Of a DNA stretch of 39,455 bases, positions 1 to 9,173 are shown one piece after another. How positions within the stretch are numbered: the stretch's first letter is position 1; each line of letters begins with the position of its first letter. This DNA comes from Nitrospirales bacterium (GTDB taxonomy: Bacteria; Nitrospirota; Nitrospiria; Nitrospirales; UBA8639): the NCBI GenBank assembly GCA_021604105.1, contig BQIW01000039.1, positions 1 to 39,455 of the forward strand. Direction: 5' to 3'. Under the pieces are notes generated by a model, which was not told the DNA's origin, searched no databases, and saw nothing but the letters and a program-made list of their open reading frames with translations. The translations under genes and the position numbers were made by a program.

Positions 1-102
1 TGCTCAGGCACTGTCGCAAACATCGCCAACGCTCACGGATGACCACGCTGGAAATGCTCGAAGCGGGCTTCGATCCGAAACTCCACAGGGGATAAGGCCA
101 AG
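1..102 (+). CDS. C-terminal fragment of an unrecognised protein
   Basis: An open frame enters from the left edge (first whole codon at base 3) and ends at a TAA at 100-102, giving about 32 residues rich in Arg and His and ending in a helix-like segment (TTLEMLEAGFDPKLHRG). The residues read like the tail of a real protein rather than a random frame, but the piece is too short to assign to a family. It is the only plus-strand gene before 7.5 kb and it runs towards the minus-strand methyltransferase, so the two converge. No clear terminator hairpin was seen in 103-301. Confidence 0.4.
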
Positions 103-301
103 GCTTAGCTTAACAGCTATGGGGCGAAACCCGGCAACACAAAACATCACAATGCCACGAAAATTAGCTATATAAGTAAGATGTGCAAACCTGCTAGCGC
201 TTTTTCCCAGGCATGCCCCAAAATTGAATTCCCGATATACATCATCAAACTGTCCAGGTCCAGTCCTGGATCACCACCAATTCTTCTCCTGGCGAATCTT
301 T

Positions 302-1114
302 TCAAAGCGAAACCGTCACGCGCAAGAAAGTCGCCGAAATCGACGTTGAATCCTTACGCGTACTTTGATTTTGACTATTGAACAAATCCTCCAATTCTTT
401 CTGCAGGTCAGCAGCTCGCCCGTTTTTTTCTGCGGCTTCAAATGCATTCATGGTTGGCCCGTAGTATTTTCTGAATTCATCGACGAATGCTGAAGGTGTC
501 ATCGGAAAGTTGAACCTAAATGTGTCGCGTGCAAAGGATATCTTCCCGGCTGGAACTCCCGCATCGGCAAATCGCTCGATCACGTGGTTCTCGACTCCCC
601 AGGTCATCGGGCTGACGAAGCCTTCCGGTGGCGGCGGGGTATAGCTGGAGCTGATTTTTAAAATCTGGGCTACCAAGGTCGGATCATTGGGAATCCAGTT
701 ACCCCTCACGATCCGACCGCCCGGCCGGGTCACGCGCACTTTCTCTTTGGCCACCTCAAACGGATTCGGCGCAAACATGGCACCAAAGATACTCACGACG
801 AGGTCAAACGTCTGATCCGGCAACTGGTGCAGATTGGACGCATCGCCTTCTTGAAACGTGCAATTGGTCAGGCCATGTTCCCTGGCGCGCTTGTTCCCGG
901 CCCTGACCAGGTTCCTCGCGATATCGACGCCCAACACTTCCGCTCCGAGTTTTGCGGCCGGCAGAGCCGTTGTGCCATCCCCGCATCCGAGGTCCAGAAC
1001 CTTCAATCCTTGTGTGATGCCGAGTCGCTGGACGAGTGCCTCTCCGCTTTCTCGCATGGTGTCGGCAATGCGCGTAAAGTCCCCTTTTTCCCAAAGTGCT
1101 TGGTTTGGATTCAT
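302..1114 (-). CDS. class I SAM-dependent methyltransferase
   Basis: A 270-residue soluble methyltransferase of the Methyltransf_11/25 (UbiE-like) type. Motif I VLDLGCGDGT is at residues 39-48, the acidic ribose-binding GVD at 62-64, GDAS at 90-93, and a FDLVVSIFGAMFAPNP strand/loop at 103-118 corresponds to motif IV. The SAM-binding fold is clear. The substrate cannot be read from sequence, since relatives act on quinones, small molecules or lipids. The ATG at 1114 is preceded by GAGAGG nine bases upstream and is preferred over an in-frame TTG at 1135 that would overlap that Shine-Dalgarno. The C-terminal 40 residues are low-complexity and Ser/Thr-rich. The gene stands alone, with gaps of 200 and 790 bp on its sides. 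Confidence 0.85.
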   Translation of the reverse strand: MNPNQALWEKGDFTRIADTMRESGEALVQRLGITQGLKVLDLGCGDGTTALPAAKLGAEVLGVDIARNLVRAGNKRAREHGLTNCTFQEGDASNLHQLPDQTFDLVVSIFGAMFAPNPFEVAKEKVRVTRPGGRIVRGNWIPNDPTLVAQILKISSSYTPPPPEGFVSPMTWGVENHVIERFADAGVPAGKISFARDTFRFNFPMTPSAFVDEFRKYYGPTMNAFEAAEKNGRAADLQKELEDLFNSQNQSTRKDSTSISATFLRVTVSL

Positions 1115-1401
1115 GGGGCCATTCCTCTCAATCAACGAAATGGGAATTAGGTTCCACGCGTTGGTACTACCAATTTTTATGCTCCAATTTCTTTCCGTTC
1201 AGGCAGAACAATTCTTGGGCAATGGATGAAATTAGTCAAGTTAAATAACTTCCAAAAGGTCCCTGAATTTGAGGAGAGTGCTGATGCACGGGCCTTGTCC
1301 ATGGGGACGAACCCTGGTACGCATTCGTCTCTCATGATTCGACGCCTGCCGGCTGGGCCCACGGAGGGACGCTCTTATCTGCTGGCGGGCCTTGGGTGAG
1401 C

Positions 1402-1425
1402 CCTTCGACAAAGCTAAGGACAGGC
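1402..1425. repeat. short palindromic repeat CCTTCGA...AAGGACAGG
   Basis: This piece resembles the dispersed bacterial intergenic repeat of the form CCTTCGAC-AAGCTCAGGACAGG. A related sequence is found inside two of the MITE copies, at 9947-9969 (inverted) and 24850-24872. Identity between the sites is partial, so the relationship is likely but not proven. Confidence 0.35.
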
Positions 1426-1506
1426 CCGGCCCGGCGAGTTGGTCCGTTCTCCTAAAGTTCGCCTCGCTACGTTTTAATAAGGCCAGACGGGGCGTCAATG
1501 GTTTTG

Positions 1507-1532
1507 ACTACTTTGGCCGAAACCAAAGTAGT
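1507..1532. repeat. perfect 10-bp inverted repeat (hairpin)
   Basis: ACTACTTTGG at 1507-1516 and CCAAAGTAGT at 1523-1532 are perfect reverse complements separated by the 6-base loop CCGAAA. There is no T-run on either side, so an intrinsic terminator is unlikely. It lies in the middle of a 790-bp gene-free gap and most resembles a REP-type palindromic unit. Confidence 0.55.
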
Positions 1533-1906
1533 TCGGCTTCCGGGCCGACACCTGACAATCCCGAACATCATGTCGACACGAAAGGAATGTGTTACCAGAA
1601 AATAGATCATGACGGTCAAAAAGCCCCGCATGCCGTGGGCGACCAGTATGTTCAAGGCCGGCACGGGAGAATTCTCTTTGGTGCAGACGAAATCCTTCGT
1701 GGAATCGACCTGAGAATACTGTACGACTTCCTCTTCTTGGAATCTTCAGGCCACCAGGCGATGAAAACATTCAAGAATTGTGAAAAGATGTAGAGGGGCT
1801 TCCGCATGATAAAGGTTTCATTTTAAGGGATGGCACGTTGGTGGTGCCGAGAAGCAAAGAGAGTTGTTTCAGCGGGCATCCGAAGCGGACAGGGAAGGCA
1901 GTATTC

Positions 1907-3361
1907 TCAGTGTTCAATGGTGAAAAAACGCTGACTGAATCCGGCTAAATCTTTGAGATAATGTAGAGGATGGAGGTCGGCTAGGGAATCAGGAATGATC
2001 GCAAACCCATAATCTGTGTGATCGCCTCCTCTCGCGGCCGGTACTTGTCCTGATGTCAGTTCTCCCACCAAGGGAGAGAACACACGTGTTACCGGTGGTC
2101 GAGGATGCCAGGTGATGACAAAGTCGGGAAGAGACGCACAACCGGGCCCTGGAAATAACCGGTGGGTATCGACAACTTCATCCACCAAGCGAGCTTCAGT
2201 ATCACCATCCCGCAACTCCAGAAAAACCTTTTTGAGAAATTCCACATACTGGTGATGCCATGCACTGTTCGGTTCCAACATGCCTTGTGATTCTCTTCCG
2301 AGCAGATTGAGGCGGATTTCTGTTCGAATATCCGTTCGCAGGGCGAAGGCAGGAGTGCATGCCCAATCCAACCCGCCAATGATATCGTGTTCCACGACCC
2401 ATTGTCTGACACAATCCGGTGCAGAGGCACCGATCGCATATTGTAACCGTGAGGGCACGGTCTTCCGCAGGTAGGGAAGAAGGCTGTTGGCTTTCAGGGT
2501 TCGTTTCGGGACCATCCCGCAATAGGTTTCTATAAACACCTCGTTGAGTCTTTTCATGAGAGGACGAACAATATGACCCTGAGCATAATCCCTGGCCATG
2601 CCATGAGCAGAAAAAACCACCACTGCTGTTTCGTCGTCTACCTGATCAAAAATTTTCGTCATGGCGCGATCGACTGCCTGGTAAACCTTCAAGAGAGGCG
2701 TGTGGCTCACAGAGGCGTTTTCATCCTGGTCACTAAAAAAGATATGACCTCCCCGGTGCGTTTCTGCAAACACCGCCACGAACAAATCCCAGTCCAGCTT
2801 GTTCATCAATGCCCCAATTAATTGACCTTTGAGATCCGCGCTGGTGATGAGTTGTTGATGAATTCTTTCCAACTCGCCGGGGGTTTTTTGAATGGGCGTT
2901 TCACGTCCGATAGGACTGTGTCCAATGCTCTTGATGATAGCGGAAGCGTTTTCCCGGTTACAGGCGAGAGGATATGTTTGTCCATGGGTGGCCCAGTCGG
3001 TAATCTCAACCCCCTTTTTCAGTGCCACGGGAAAGCTATAGGGAACATCAAGAATCACGGCACGATGGCCCTTCTCTTCTATCTGCTGCCAGAAGGGGCG
3101 ATAATGGCACCAGTCCGCCCCAATTCGGCGTATCCCCATACGTTGGGCATCCCAGACCAGGTGCTGGTAGATCCCATGCACCCCTGGATCGGCTCCATTG
3201 TAAAAGGTAGGCCAGACCGATCCACTCAAGGCTTTGGGGGCATCAAGCTGAAACAGTCTTCCAGAATGCAACCGGTGCTTCAGACACGGTAACGCCGATG
3301 CCCGTGACTGAATAAAGTTGATGTCACCGGCATCCATACCAAGTAACAATAAGCGTTTCAT
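1907..3361 (-). CDS. alkaline phosphatase superfamily hydrolase (type I phosphodiesterase-like)
   Basis: A 484-residue protein of the alkaline phosphatase/phosphodiesterase (Phosphodiest) superfamily. The N-terminal LLLLGMDAGD (residues 4-13) supplies the first metal-binding Asp. SGSVWPTF (46-53) sits where the nucleophile Ser/Thr loop lies, with Thr52 the likely nucleophile. FAETHRGGH (198-206) and SAHGM (251-255) correspond to the later metal-ligand motifs, although the usual D-x-x-x-H and DHG forms are altered here (AETHRGGH, SAHG). No signal peptide is visible, so it is probably cytoplasmic. The substrate is unknown; relatives cleave phosphodiesters, phosphonates or sulfates. The start ATG at 3361 has GGAGAGG six bases upstream; an in-frame TTG two codons earlier is less likely. 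It is a single gene with gaps on both sides. Confidence 0.8.
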   Translation of the reverse strand: MKRLLLLGMDAGDINFIQSRASALPCLKHRLHSGRLFQLDAPKALSGSVWPTFYNGADPGVHGIYQHLVWDAQRMGIRRIGADWCHYRPFWQQIEEKGHRAVILDVPYSFPVALKKGVEITDWATHGQTYPLACNRENASAIIKSIGHSPIGRETPIQKTPGELERIHQQLITSADLKGQLIGALMNKLDWDLFVAVFAETHRGGHIFFSDQDENASVSHTPLLKVYQAVDRAMTKIFDQVDDETAVVVFSAHGMARDYAQGHIVRPLMKRLNEVFIETYCGMVPKRTLKANSLLPYLRKTVPSRLQYAIGASAPDCVRQWVVEHDIIGGLDWACTPAFALRTDIRTEIRLNLLGRESQGMLEPNSAWHHQYVEFLKKVFLELRDGDTEARLVDEVVDTHRLFPGPGCASLPDFVITWHPRPPVTRVFSPLVGELTSGQVPAARGGDHTDYGFAIIPDSLADLHPLHYLKDLAGFSQRFFTIEH

Positions 3362-3904
3362 GGACAACCTCTCCAGAGCTCGCGATCAGGGGTAGGATGT
3401 GCTTGACGTACTGCTGAGTGAGTCGGCCGGTTCATCGCATCCTTCCAAGGCAGCGTGGCTGTCCCTCGCAAGATCAGGGTCAGGTTGATAGACACGGGGG
3501 CCGATGTTCGAGATGGAAGATGCCGTGAATACGGCGACTCAGGAAGTCCGAAAGGGAATAAAGATGGCGAAAGAACATAGAGGTTGGGTTTGAGGGATCG
3601 AGTGTGTGTCACCTGGCTTCAGTATCGGGGGTGAACCGGCGGCTCACAGCGTATGTCCAAAGACCTCGAACGGAGTGCGAACATCTTTAAGCTTTTGACG
3701 GAAGAAGTCAAGAGGCCTACCTGTGAGCAGATGGCCAACCGCCTCATGAGATTTGTGTGAACGATGACCGGTTCCTTTTCAAAAGAGCGAATGCTGATCC
3801 ACATTATCCGCCGCTGATTGCAGGCTGGCAGGGGAGGTTTCGTCGCAGGATAAACGTGAGGCTCGAAGAAGAGGACGCAGCCGCGTCGGGTCTATGGGGG
3901 GTTG
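3362..3904. other. gene-free stretch
   Basis: A gap of 543 bp between two minus-strand genes. The only frame of any appeal is a 35-codon plus-strand one starting at 3653 (MSKDLERSANIFKLL...), which has no ribosome binding site and no recognisable family. No strong hairpin or repeat copy was found. Confidence 0.4.
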
Positions 3905-5092
3905 TTAGTCTCCATCGAGGCTGGGGCGAAGCAGATAGCGTCCATAGACGACGGCGAACAGCAGATAGCCGCCGCTCCAGATCATCGCCGACAGGCCAAG
4001 CACCAGAGAGGTCGAGAGATCGGTGGCCGGACCAACAACCCGCAGCATCGCACCCAGGTTCACGAGACTGTAGATCACAACCGCCATGGTGTCTGCGTGC
4101 CGGGGGCGCCCGGTATGACCCAGGCTGGCACGGGTCATGATGGCCAGGGTCATCGAGCCCACGGCTCCGGTCGTGAGTAGGTGCACCGCATCCTCCTGGC
4201 GCAATCGAAATCCTAGAATCGCGGCTCCCAGGATAAGCAGCGATATGGCCAGCCACCCATAACCCACGTGCAGGATGAGCACCAACGGTTCACGCCAGGT
4301 CATCCAGCCGTACCAGCGCAACAGACGAATGAGATTTACCAATCCCGCTATGAGCAAAATCCAGCCGGTCACCAGGGCATCCGGCTGGACCGTCCAGCCC
4401 ATAGCGGCAATGGCGGCGAGCAGGATCGACGCACCGTCGAACCGGGAAAAGGATGGAGGTTGTTGGAGCATGCCGTGCTCGCTCAGATAATCGAGTGTAA
4501 AACTGGGAATGACGCGCCCACCGATTAGGGCTAACAACATGATAATGACCGAGAGCGCCATACGCTCGGGGAAATCCGTCGCCGCGTCGCTCAGAGCCCG
4601 GATATGAAAGAGCAGATTGGCGAGGGCATAGAGACTGATTAATATGCCGATGGGGGAACGATCCCAGGCCTTCCCGAGGGCAATTTCCCGCCAGACAATG
4701 ACGGCCAGCGCAACCAGAAAGGCCCCGTCAACGATGGCGCAGACAATGGGCGGAGGCCAGGGGATGGCAATGACCAGGCGTCCTGCCAGCCATAATGCCC
4801 ACAGCACCATCAGCGGTAATCCTTTGATTGGAGGTCGGTCCGTCCAGTTGGGCATGGCGGTAAAGAGAAATCCCGCGATTACGGCCGGAAGAAAACCGAA
4901 GATCATTTCATGCACATGCCATTCTCGCGGGACATACAGGAAATCGGTGTTGTCAACTCCGGAAAGAATCATGGCCCAGATCGGGAGTGCCACCCCGGCA
5001 AAGACGGCGGCACTCAGAAAAAAGGGTCGAAATCCATATGAAAAAAATGCCAGTCCCTGAATGCGGGACCCTTGGTTCGTCGGGTTGGTCAT
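3905..5092 (-). CDS. nnrS: NnrS family heme- and copper-binding membrane protein
   Basis: A 395-residue, very hydrophobic protein with roughly 12 predicted transmembrane segments. It carries the family signatures FFSYGFRPFFL near residue 17, WHVHEMIFGF near 58, TAMPNW near 79 and GHTGRP near 330. His residues in these motifs are the expected heme/copper ligands. NnrS proteins help cells tolerate nitric oxide and the nitrosative stress that accompanies nitrite or nitrate metabolism, acting in the cytoplasmic membrane. The ATG at 5092 follows AAGGA with four bases between. No other nitrogen-oxide gene adjoins it and I saw no convincing FNR/NNR-type palindrome upstream, so its regulation is not evident. 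Length is normal for the family. Confidence 0.92.
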   Translation of the reverse strand: MTNPTNQGSRIQGLAFFSYGFRPFFLSAAVFAGVALPIWAMILSGVDNTDFLYVPREWHVHEMIFGFLPAVIAGFLFTAMPNWTDRPPIKGLPLMVLWALWLAGRLVIAIPWPPPIVCAIVDGAFLVALAVIVWREIALGKAWDRSPIGILISLYALANLLFHIRALSDAATDFPERMALSVIIMLLALIGGRVIPSFTLDYLSEHGMLQQPPSFSRFDGASILLAAIAAMGWTVQPDALVTGWILLIAGLVNLIRLLRWYGWMTWREPLVLILHVGYGWLAISLLILGAAILGFRLRQEDAVHLLTTGAVGSMTLAIMTRASLGHTGRPRHADTMAVVIYSLVNLGAMLRVVGPATDLSTSLVLGLSAMIWSGGYLLFAVVYGRYLLRPSLDGD

Positions 5093-5248
5093 ATGATCCT
5101 TCGTTCTGAAGAGTTGTTCGTGAGATTGGATACGCGCATCATGGTTCGGCTGAAAAAGTCGGAGCTCACCGGCCAGCGATATGGGTGGGGTGAGGTGGAA
5201 GGGGAGGAAAGGACAAGTTTGGTTAAATGTTAATGTGCAGGACCTATG

Positions 5249-5335
5249 GTGAACCGGAGTGTTTCGGCGAAGGATCTGTGGCCTGGGTTGATGGTGACAC
5301 GGCTTAGCCAGATTCTTCGTTGCACTCAGAATGAC
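5249..5335. repeat. 86-bp-class inverted-repeat element, copy 1 (decayed ends)
   Basis: An 87-bp sequence alignable along its whole length with the element at 5447-5532, sharing the core CGGCGAAGGATCTGTG followed by CCTGGGTT. Its outer ends, GTGAACCGGAG and CTCAGAATGAC, are mutated versions of the perfect ends of copy 2. It lies about 110 bp upstream of copy 2 in the same orientation, in the gap between nnrS and pgm. Confidence 0.6.
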
Positions 5336-5446
5336 AACTTTTGACTCAGGCTGACAAGATCTCTAGGGCCATTTGCGTGTGCTTGGTCATTTTCCATGTA
5401 GACATAGAAGGAATATGTTATGACTTCGTGCGGTCCATACCAGGTG

Positions 5447-5532
5447 GTCATCCTGAGCGCTTCGGCGAAGGATCTGTGCCTGGGTTTACGTGGTTACGCC
5501 TCAGCGAGACCCTTCGGTTTCCTCAGGATGAC
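5447..5532. repeat. 86-bp inverted-repeat element, copy 2
   Basis: The ends GTCATCCTGAG (5447-5457) and CTCAGGATGAC (5522-5532) are perfect 11-bp inverted repeats. The interior holds a second, looser inverted pair (GAAGGATCT / GAGACCCTTC). Related copies are at 5249 and 9655. Elements of this form are common intergenic repeats in many bacteria; the pattern fits a short palindromic unit able to fold on transcription. Confidence 0.75.
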
Positions 5533-5591
5533 AACGCTTATAGCCTGGCAAACTGGACCAAGCTGTGGTGATCCTTTGTGATTTAGCTGGA

Positions 5592-7241
5592 CTACGAGGC
5601 CGCTCCTAAGACCTTGGTAATGAGGGCCTGCGCCTCTTCCTGGATTTGCTTAAGGTGCGAGTCGCCTCGAAAGCTCTCGGCATAAATTTTATAAACATCT
5701 TCTGTTCCAGAGGGGCGGGCGGCAAACCACCCGTTCTCCGTCATGACTTTCAGTCCGCCAATCGCACTGCCAGTTCCCGGGGCCGAGGTCAGAATGCCGG
5801 TAATCTTTTCCCCTGCAAGTTCGGAGGCCTGAATCTGCTGGGGCGCGAGTTTCTTCAGAATGGCCTTCTGCGCGGGTGTGGCCGGGGCATCGATTCGCTG
5901 GTAGACCGGGACGCCCAGTTCCTTGGTGAGGTCGAGGTAGAGTTGGCTTGGATCCCGCCCTGTCTTGGCCAACATTTCTGCGGCTAACAGGTCGAGTATG
6001 ATGCCGTCCTTATCGGTCGTCCACACGGTTCCGTCATGACGCAAAAAGGATGCGCCGGCACTCTCTTCTCCCCCAAATCCGACGGACCCGTCAAGCAGCC
6101 CATCCACAAACCATTTGAATCCGACCGGCACTTCAACCAGACGCCGACCTATCTTGGCGGCTACCCGATCAATCATGCTGCTACTCACCACCGTCTTTCC
6201 GACTGCGGCATCCTTCCGCCAGCCGGAGCGCTGGGTAAAGAGATACGAAATTACCACCGCGAGATAGTGGTTGGGATTCATCAGCCCCGCTGTGCGCGTG
6301 ACGATTCCATGCCGGTCATGGTCGGTATCGTTGGCAAAGGCAATATCGAAACGGTCTTTTAAGGCAATTAATCCGGCCATGGCGTAGGGTGAGGAACAGT
6401 CCATGCGAATCTTCCCATCCCAGTCCAGATTCATGAAGCGAAAGGTCGGATCCACCCCTTCATGCACAACCGTGACCGGGAATCCGTACCGCTCGGTGAT
6501 GGGTCCCCAATAGTCCACGCCTGCACCGCCGAGCGGATCCACTCCAATGGACAACTTCGCGTCGCGGATCGCCTCCATGTCAATCACGGCGCCTAGATCG
6601 CCAACATACGAGCCGACATAATCATGCTGGTGTGTGGTCGAGGCCCGTTGTGCCTTCCCATACGGGACGCGCCGAACTCCGCGCAGGTCATCGGCCAGCA
6701 ACACGTTCGCCTGTTTTTCGATCCAGGTGGTCACGTCGGCATCAGCCGGTCCCCCGTGGGGTGGATTATATTTGAAGCCCCCGTCTTCGGGCGGATTGTG
6801 CGAAGGCGTAATGACAATGCCATCGGCCAATGCCGTTTTTCGATCCCGGTTGTAGGTCAGGATGGCATGGGAAATAACGGGAGTGGGGGTGTACCCGTTG
6901 TCACGGTCTACCATGACGACCACACCATTGGCGGCCAGCACTTCGAGCGTACTTGCCAGGGCAGGTTCCGAAAGCGCGTGGGTATCCATGCCTAAAAAGA
7001 GAGGGCCGTCGATATGCTGTTGTTGACGATACAGGCAGATGGCTTGGGTGGTGGCAAGGATATGTGCTTCATTAAAGGAAAGCTTCAAGGAGGAGCCGCG
7101 GTGTCCCGATGTGCCGAATGCGACCCGTTGCTCCGGCTCCGACGGGTCAGGTCGTCCCGTGTAATAGGCGGTGACCAACCGAGGAATGTTGGCGAGCATG
7201 GACGGCTGGGTGGGTTTTCCTGCAAGGGCACTGACCTTCAT
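5592..7241 (-). CDS. pgm: phosphoglucomutase (alpha-D-glucose phosphate-specific)
   Basis: A 549-residue enzyme that interconverts glucose 1-phosphate and glucose 6-phosphate in the cytoplasm, linking glycolysis to glycogen and sugar-nucleotide synthesis. All four active-site loops are present: TPSHNP at residues 145-150 with the phosphoserine Ser147, metal-binding DTDHDR at 305-310, sugar-recognition GGEESAG at 390-396 and phosphate-binding RPSGTED at 509-515. The N-terminal AFGTSGHRG (41-49) is also typical. Length matches the E. coli Pgm class. The ATG at 7241 is preceded by GGAG eight bases upstream. It is divergently oriented to the SGNH hydrolase gene and appears monocistronic; two inverted-repeat elements lie just downstream. 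Confidence 0.95.
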   Translation of the reverse strand: MKVSALAGKPTQPSMLANIPRLVTAYYTGRPDPSEPEQRVAFGTSGHRGSSLKLSFNEAHILATTQAICLYRQQQHIDGPLFLGMDTHALSEPALASTLEVLAANGVVVMVDRDNGYTPTPVISHAILTYNRDRKTALADGIVITPSHNPPEDGGFKYNPPHGGPADADVTTWIEKQANVLLADDLRGVRRVPYGKAQRASTTHQHDYVGSYVGDLGAVIDMEAIRDAKLSIGVDPLGGAGVDYWGPITERYGFPVTVVHEGVDPTFRFMNLDWDGKIRMDCSSPYAMAGLIALKDRFDIAFANDTDHDRHGIVTRTAGLMNPNHYLAVVISYLFTQRSGWRKDAAVGKTVVSSSMIDRVAAKIGRRLVEVPVGFKWFVDGLLDGSVGFGGEESAGASFLRHDGTVWTTDKDGIILDLLAAEMLAKTGRDPSQLYLDLTKELGVPVYQRIDAPATPAQKAILKKLAPQQIQASELAGEKITGILTSAPGTGSAIGGLKVMTENGWFAARPSGTEDVYKIYAESFRGDSHLKQIQEEAQALITKVLGAAS

Positions 7242-7589
7242 GGTGATCGCTCCGCGTTCAGAAATGGTTGTATGTCCTATCTCCGGCTTTCAGTGAGAGG
7301 AGGCATACCTTACCGAGATTCATCAGAGGATTCAAAGCCTTCATTCCTTTCTCAGGCCGATCGTCCTGTGTCAGGAGGATGGAACCCGAACACCTCTTGA
7401 TTTACATTTATGAAGGTTTTTCGTAGGGTTAAGGAAAATTTAAAAAAATACTCCCTCCATGGCCAATTCAATACCGGGGCTCTCCACCTTAACGAGGGAG
7501 ATTATGAAATACTGCCTCATTCCGAAGCCCGAAGATTTCACGGTATGTGGGCATTAAATTTTTTGTGACAGAACTCATACCACGGTGAG
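7242..7589. other. divergent intergenic region with a possible 52-codon ORF
   Basis: This 348-bp region separates pgm from the divergent SGNH hydrolase gene and must hold both promoters, though no strong -35/-10 pair stands out. An AGGAGG at 7373-7378 directly precedes an ATG with only 15 codons. A better-looking plus-strand frame, ATG 7410 to TGA 7566-7568, is described separately. Confidence 0.4.
7410..7568 (+). CDS. possible small protein, 52 residues
   Basis: A plus-strand frame of 52 codons (ATG at 7410, TGA at 7566-7568) begins MKVFRRVKENLKKYS and ends ARRFHGMWALNFL. The amino acid mix is protein-like (basic amphipathic start, few rare residues). It ends 21 bases before the SGNH hydrolase ATG and would be co-transcribed with it. 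Against it, there is no Shine-Dalgarno before 7410 and the next in-frame codon upstream region has a stop at 7398. I cannot assign a family. It could equally be chance in an A+T-rich leader. Confidence 0.25.
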   Translation: MKVFRRVKENLKKYSLHGQFNTGALHLNEGDYEILPHSEARRFHGMWALNFL

Positions 7590-8645
7590 ATGGATCGTTC
7601 AAATATCAAACATCGACTTGGTAATCTTGCTTTACTGCTTGGAACGCTTCTGGTCATTATTCTCATTGATCGGGTTTTACTCACCAAGTATCCTCTTCCT
7701 CGCTGGAAACCAGATCCGGTTCTTCACTATAAGCACCGTCCCGGAACATACACCTGGGGGAAAACATATGACAACAAGCCTATTTTCATAAACCGGTATG
7801 GTTTTCACGATGACAACTTTCCAGAAAAGAAGGCGGAGGGAGAACTGCGTGGCTTGATAGTGGGTGACTCTATCGTCATGGGGCATGGCGTGACCTCAGC
7901 CGAGACGTTTACAAATCAGCTGGAAAAGCTGTTGCCTGATAACGTGTCCGGGTACAATACCTATCAGGTTATTAATGCAGGTGTGCAGGGGTACTCCACG
8001 TTTCAGTACCTGGAGACCTTAAAGCGTACCTTGAAATTTTCTCCTGACTTTATTGTCATAGGATTCTGTATGAATGACCCGACAGAACCCTATTTGGTCA
8101 ACAAGTCCTATGGGGGCTCTGGTCTGGATTATCATGGTATTTTTCAAATATCACAACCATGGGTTTCCTATTTGGTGAATGAGACAGGATTTGGTCGGTT
8201 TGCGATTTATATCCGAAAGCGAATCACGAAAAAATTCTCATCAGTGGAGAGGGAGGTTCGTAAGGAAATATATAGTGTCCGCAGGATGGCCCAATTTTCC
8301 CGGACCGATCCAGTGTATATTGAGGTTTGGAAGCATGTTCTCAGCGATTTAGCGGAAATGTATGAATTGGCCGGCAAAGAGAAAATCCCTATCGTCCTGA
8401 TCATTTTTCCCCATACGTTTCAGATTAGCAACGAAATACTCAAAGAACCTCAAAAAATTCTCAAACAACATGCCAACCTGCACGGGGTGGCCTATCTTGA
8501 CATGACCGACGAGGCAGAAAAGCTGATTATTGAAGGTGTACCTCTTGACGACCTGTTTCTTGACAGTGACCACTATACGGTAAAAGGTCATCGTGTCGTG
8601 GCCAACTTGCTTCTACGACATCTGAAATCACATGGCCTAATCTAA
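7590..8645 (+). CDS. membrane-anchored SGNH/GDSL hydrolase family protein
   Basis: A 351-residue protein with one N-terminal transmembrane segment (about residues 12-31) followed by an exported SGNH-hydrolase domain. Block I is VGDSIVMGHG (91-100) with catalytic Ser94, block II NAGVQGYS (129-136) gives the oxyanion Gly, block III GFCMND contains Asn162, and block V DSDH (325-328) supplies the Asp/His pair. Such anchored SGNH proteins usually hydrolyse or transfer acyl esters on cell-surface sugars or lipids; the substrate here is unknown. Hand-counted G+C over 8041-8340 is 43%, well below the 56-58% of pgm and the oxidoreductase, which suggests transfer or a different mutational history. The ATG at 7590 is the only possible start after an in-frame stop at 7566 and lacks a well-placed Shine-Dalgarno. 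Confidence 0.8.
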   Translation: MDRSNIKHRLGNLALLLGTLLVIILIDRVLLTKYPLPRWKPDPVLHYKHRPGTYTWGKTYDNKPIFINRYGFHDDNFPEKKAEGELRGLIVGDSIVMGHGVTSAETFTNQLEKLLPDNVSGYNTYQVINAGVQGYSTFQYLETLKRTLKFSPDFIVIGFCMNDPTEPYLVNKSYGGSGLDYHGIFQISQPWVSYLVNETGFGRFAIYIRKRITKKFSSVEREVRKEIYSVRRMAQFSRTDPVYIEVWKHVLSDLAEMYELAGKEKIPIVLIIFPHTFQISNEILKEPQKILKQHANLHGVAYLDMTDEAEKLIIEGVPLDDLFLDSDHYTVKGHRVVANLLLRHLKSHGLI

Positions 8646-9140
8646 ATTCCACTTTCAATTGTTCTGACAACGTATCCTGGAAGCCATAATCAGATTCAAT
8701 ACACGCCTTCTTCTAAGCCTCATTTTCCGAGGCATTCAGTGTAAAACTTGTTTTCTGGTTGTAATGACAAGCTTGAGTGAGGTCCGGACTTTTTTCAGTC
8801 TTTCTTGAACGACATCTCCCTTGTTTGAGACAGGCTGGCAAAAAAATGAAATAGTTCGAAAGGCTCTGATTCCATTTCGCCGGACTATGGAACTCGGCAG
8901 CTTCCGTGAAAGGAGTGAGTATGGGGTATTGGCTCACGGAAGGGGCGGTGATCTGTTTTCCCAGGGCAACCTACATGATCAGCATGCAGATCTGAACTTT
9001 TCCCGGCCGGTCGCTGTGTGCAACTTGCCAATCGCCTCGCAAAGATACACCAACCCATAATCCCTCGAATTGAAGGGGTGCCTTTAAATCAACAAAAAAC
9101 CCCAATAAATTGAAGGAAACTGACGAAGGTTGTGACAGGG

Positions 9141-9173
9141 TTATCAACAATTTCAAAAAAAATCTGTGGATAA
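9141..9173. promoter_or_regulatory. paired DnaA-box-like sequences
   Basis: TTATCAACA (9141-9149, one mismatch from TTATCCACA) and TGTGGATAA (9165-9173, the exact reverse complement of the consensus) lie head to head 15 bases apart, separated by an A-rich spacer. They would bind DnaA if this were an origin or a DnaA-regulated site. Confidence 0.4.

Larger units (their letters stand above)
1115..1906. other. gene-free stretch with repeat remnants
   Basis: No frame in this 790-bp gap reads like a real protein; the longest candidates in both strands have biased composition. It contains a short palindromic-repeat-like sequence at 1402-1425 (CCTTCGACAAAGCTAAGGAC...) and a perfect 10-bp hairpin at 1507-1532. 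Both suggest decayed intergenic repeats rather than a lost gene. Confidence 0.5.

Noticed and set aside
1392-1793. 133-codon plus-strand frame in the gap after the methyltransferase gene
   Set aside because: It runs through the short palindromic repeat and the perfect hairpin, has biased composition and no motif. Frames of similar length exist on the other strand.
3653-3760. 35-codon plus-strand frame MSKDLERSANIFKLL...
   Set aside because: The residues look protein-like but there is no ribosome binding site, no recognised family, and it is short enough to arise by chance in a 543-bp gap.
8716-8733. GCCTC-ATTTTCC-GAGGC hairpin after the SGNH hydrolase gene
   Set aside because: A five-pair stem without a T-run on either strand is too weak to call a terminator.
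8713-9060. Overlapping frames on both strands between the SGNH gene and the A+T-rich segment
   Set aside because: Neither strand shows a ribosome binding site, family motif or consistent coding character. They are mutually exclusive and look like chance frames.
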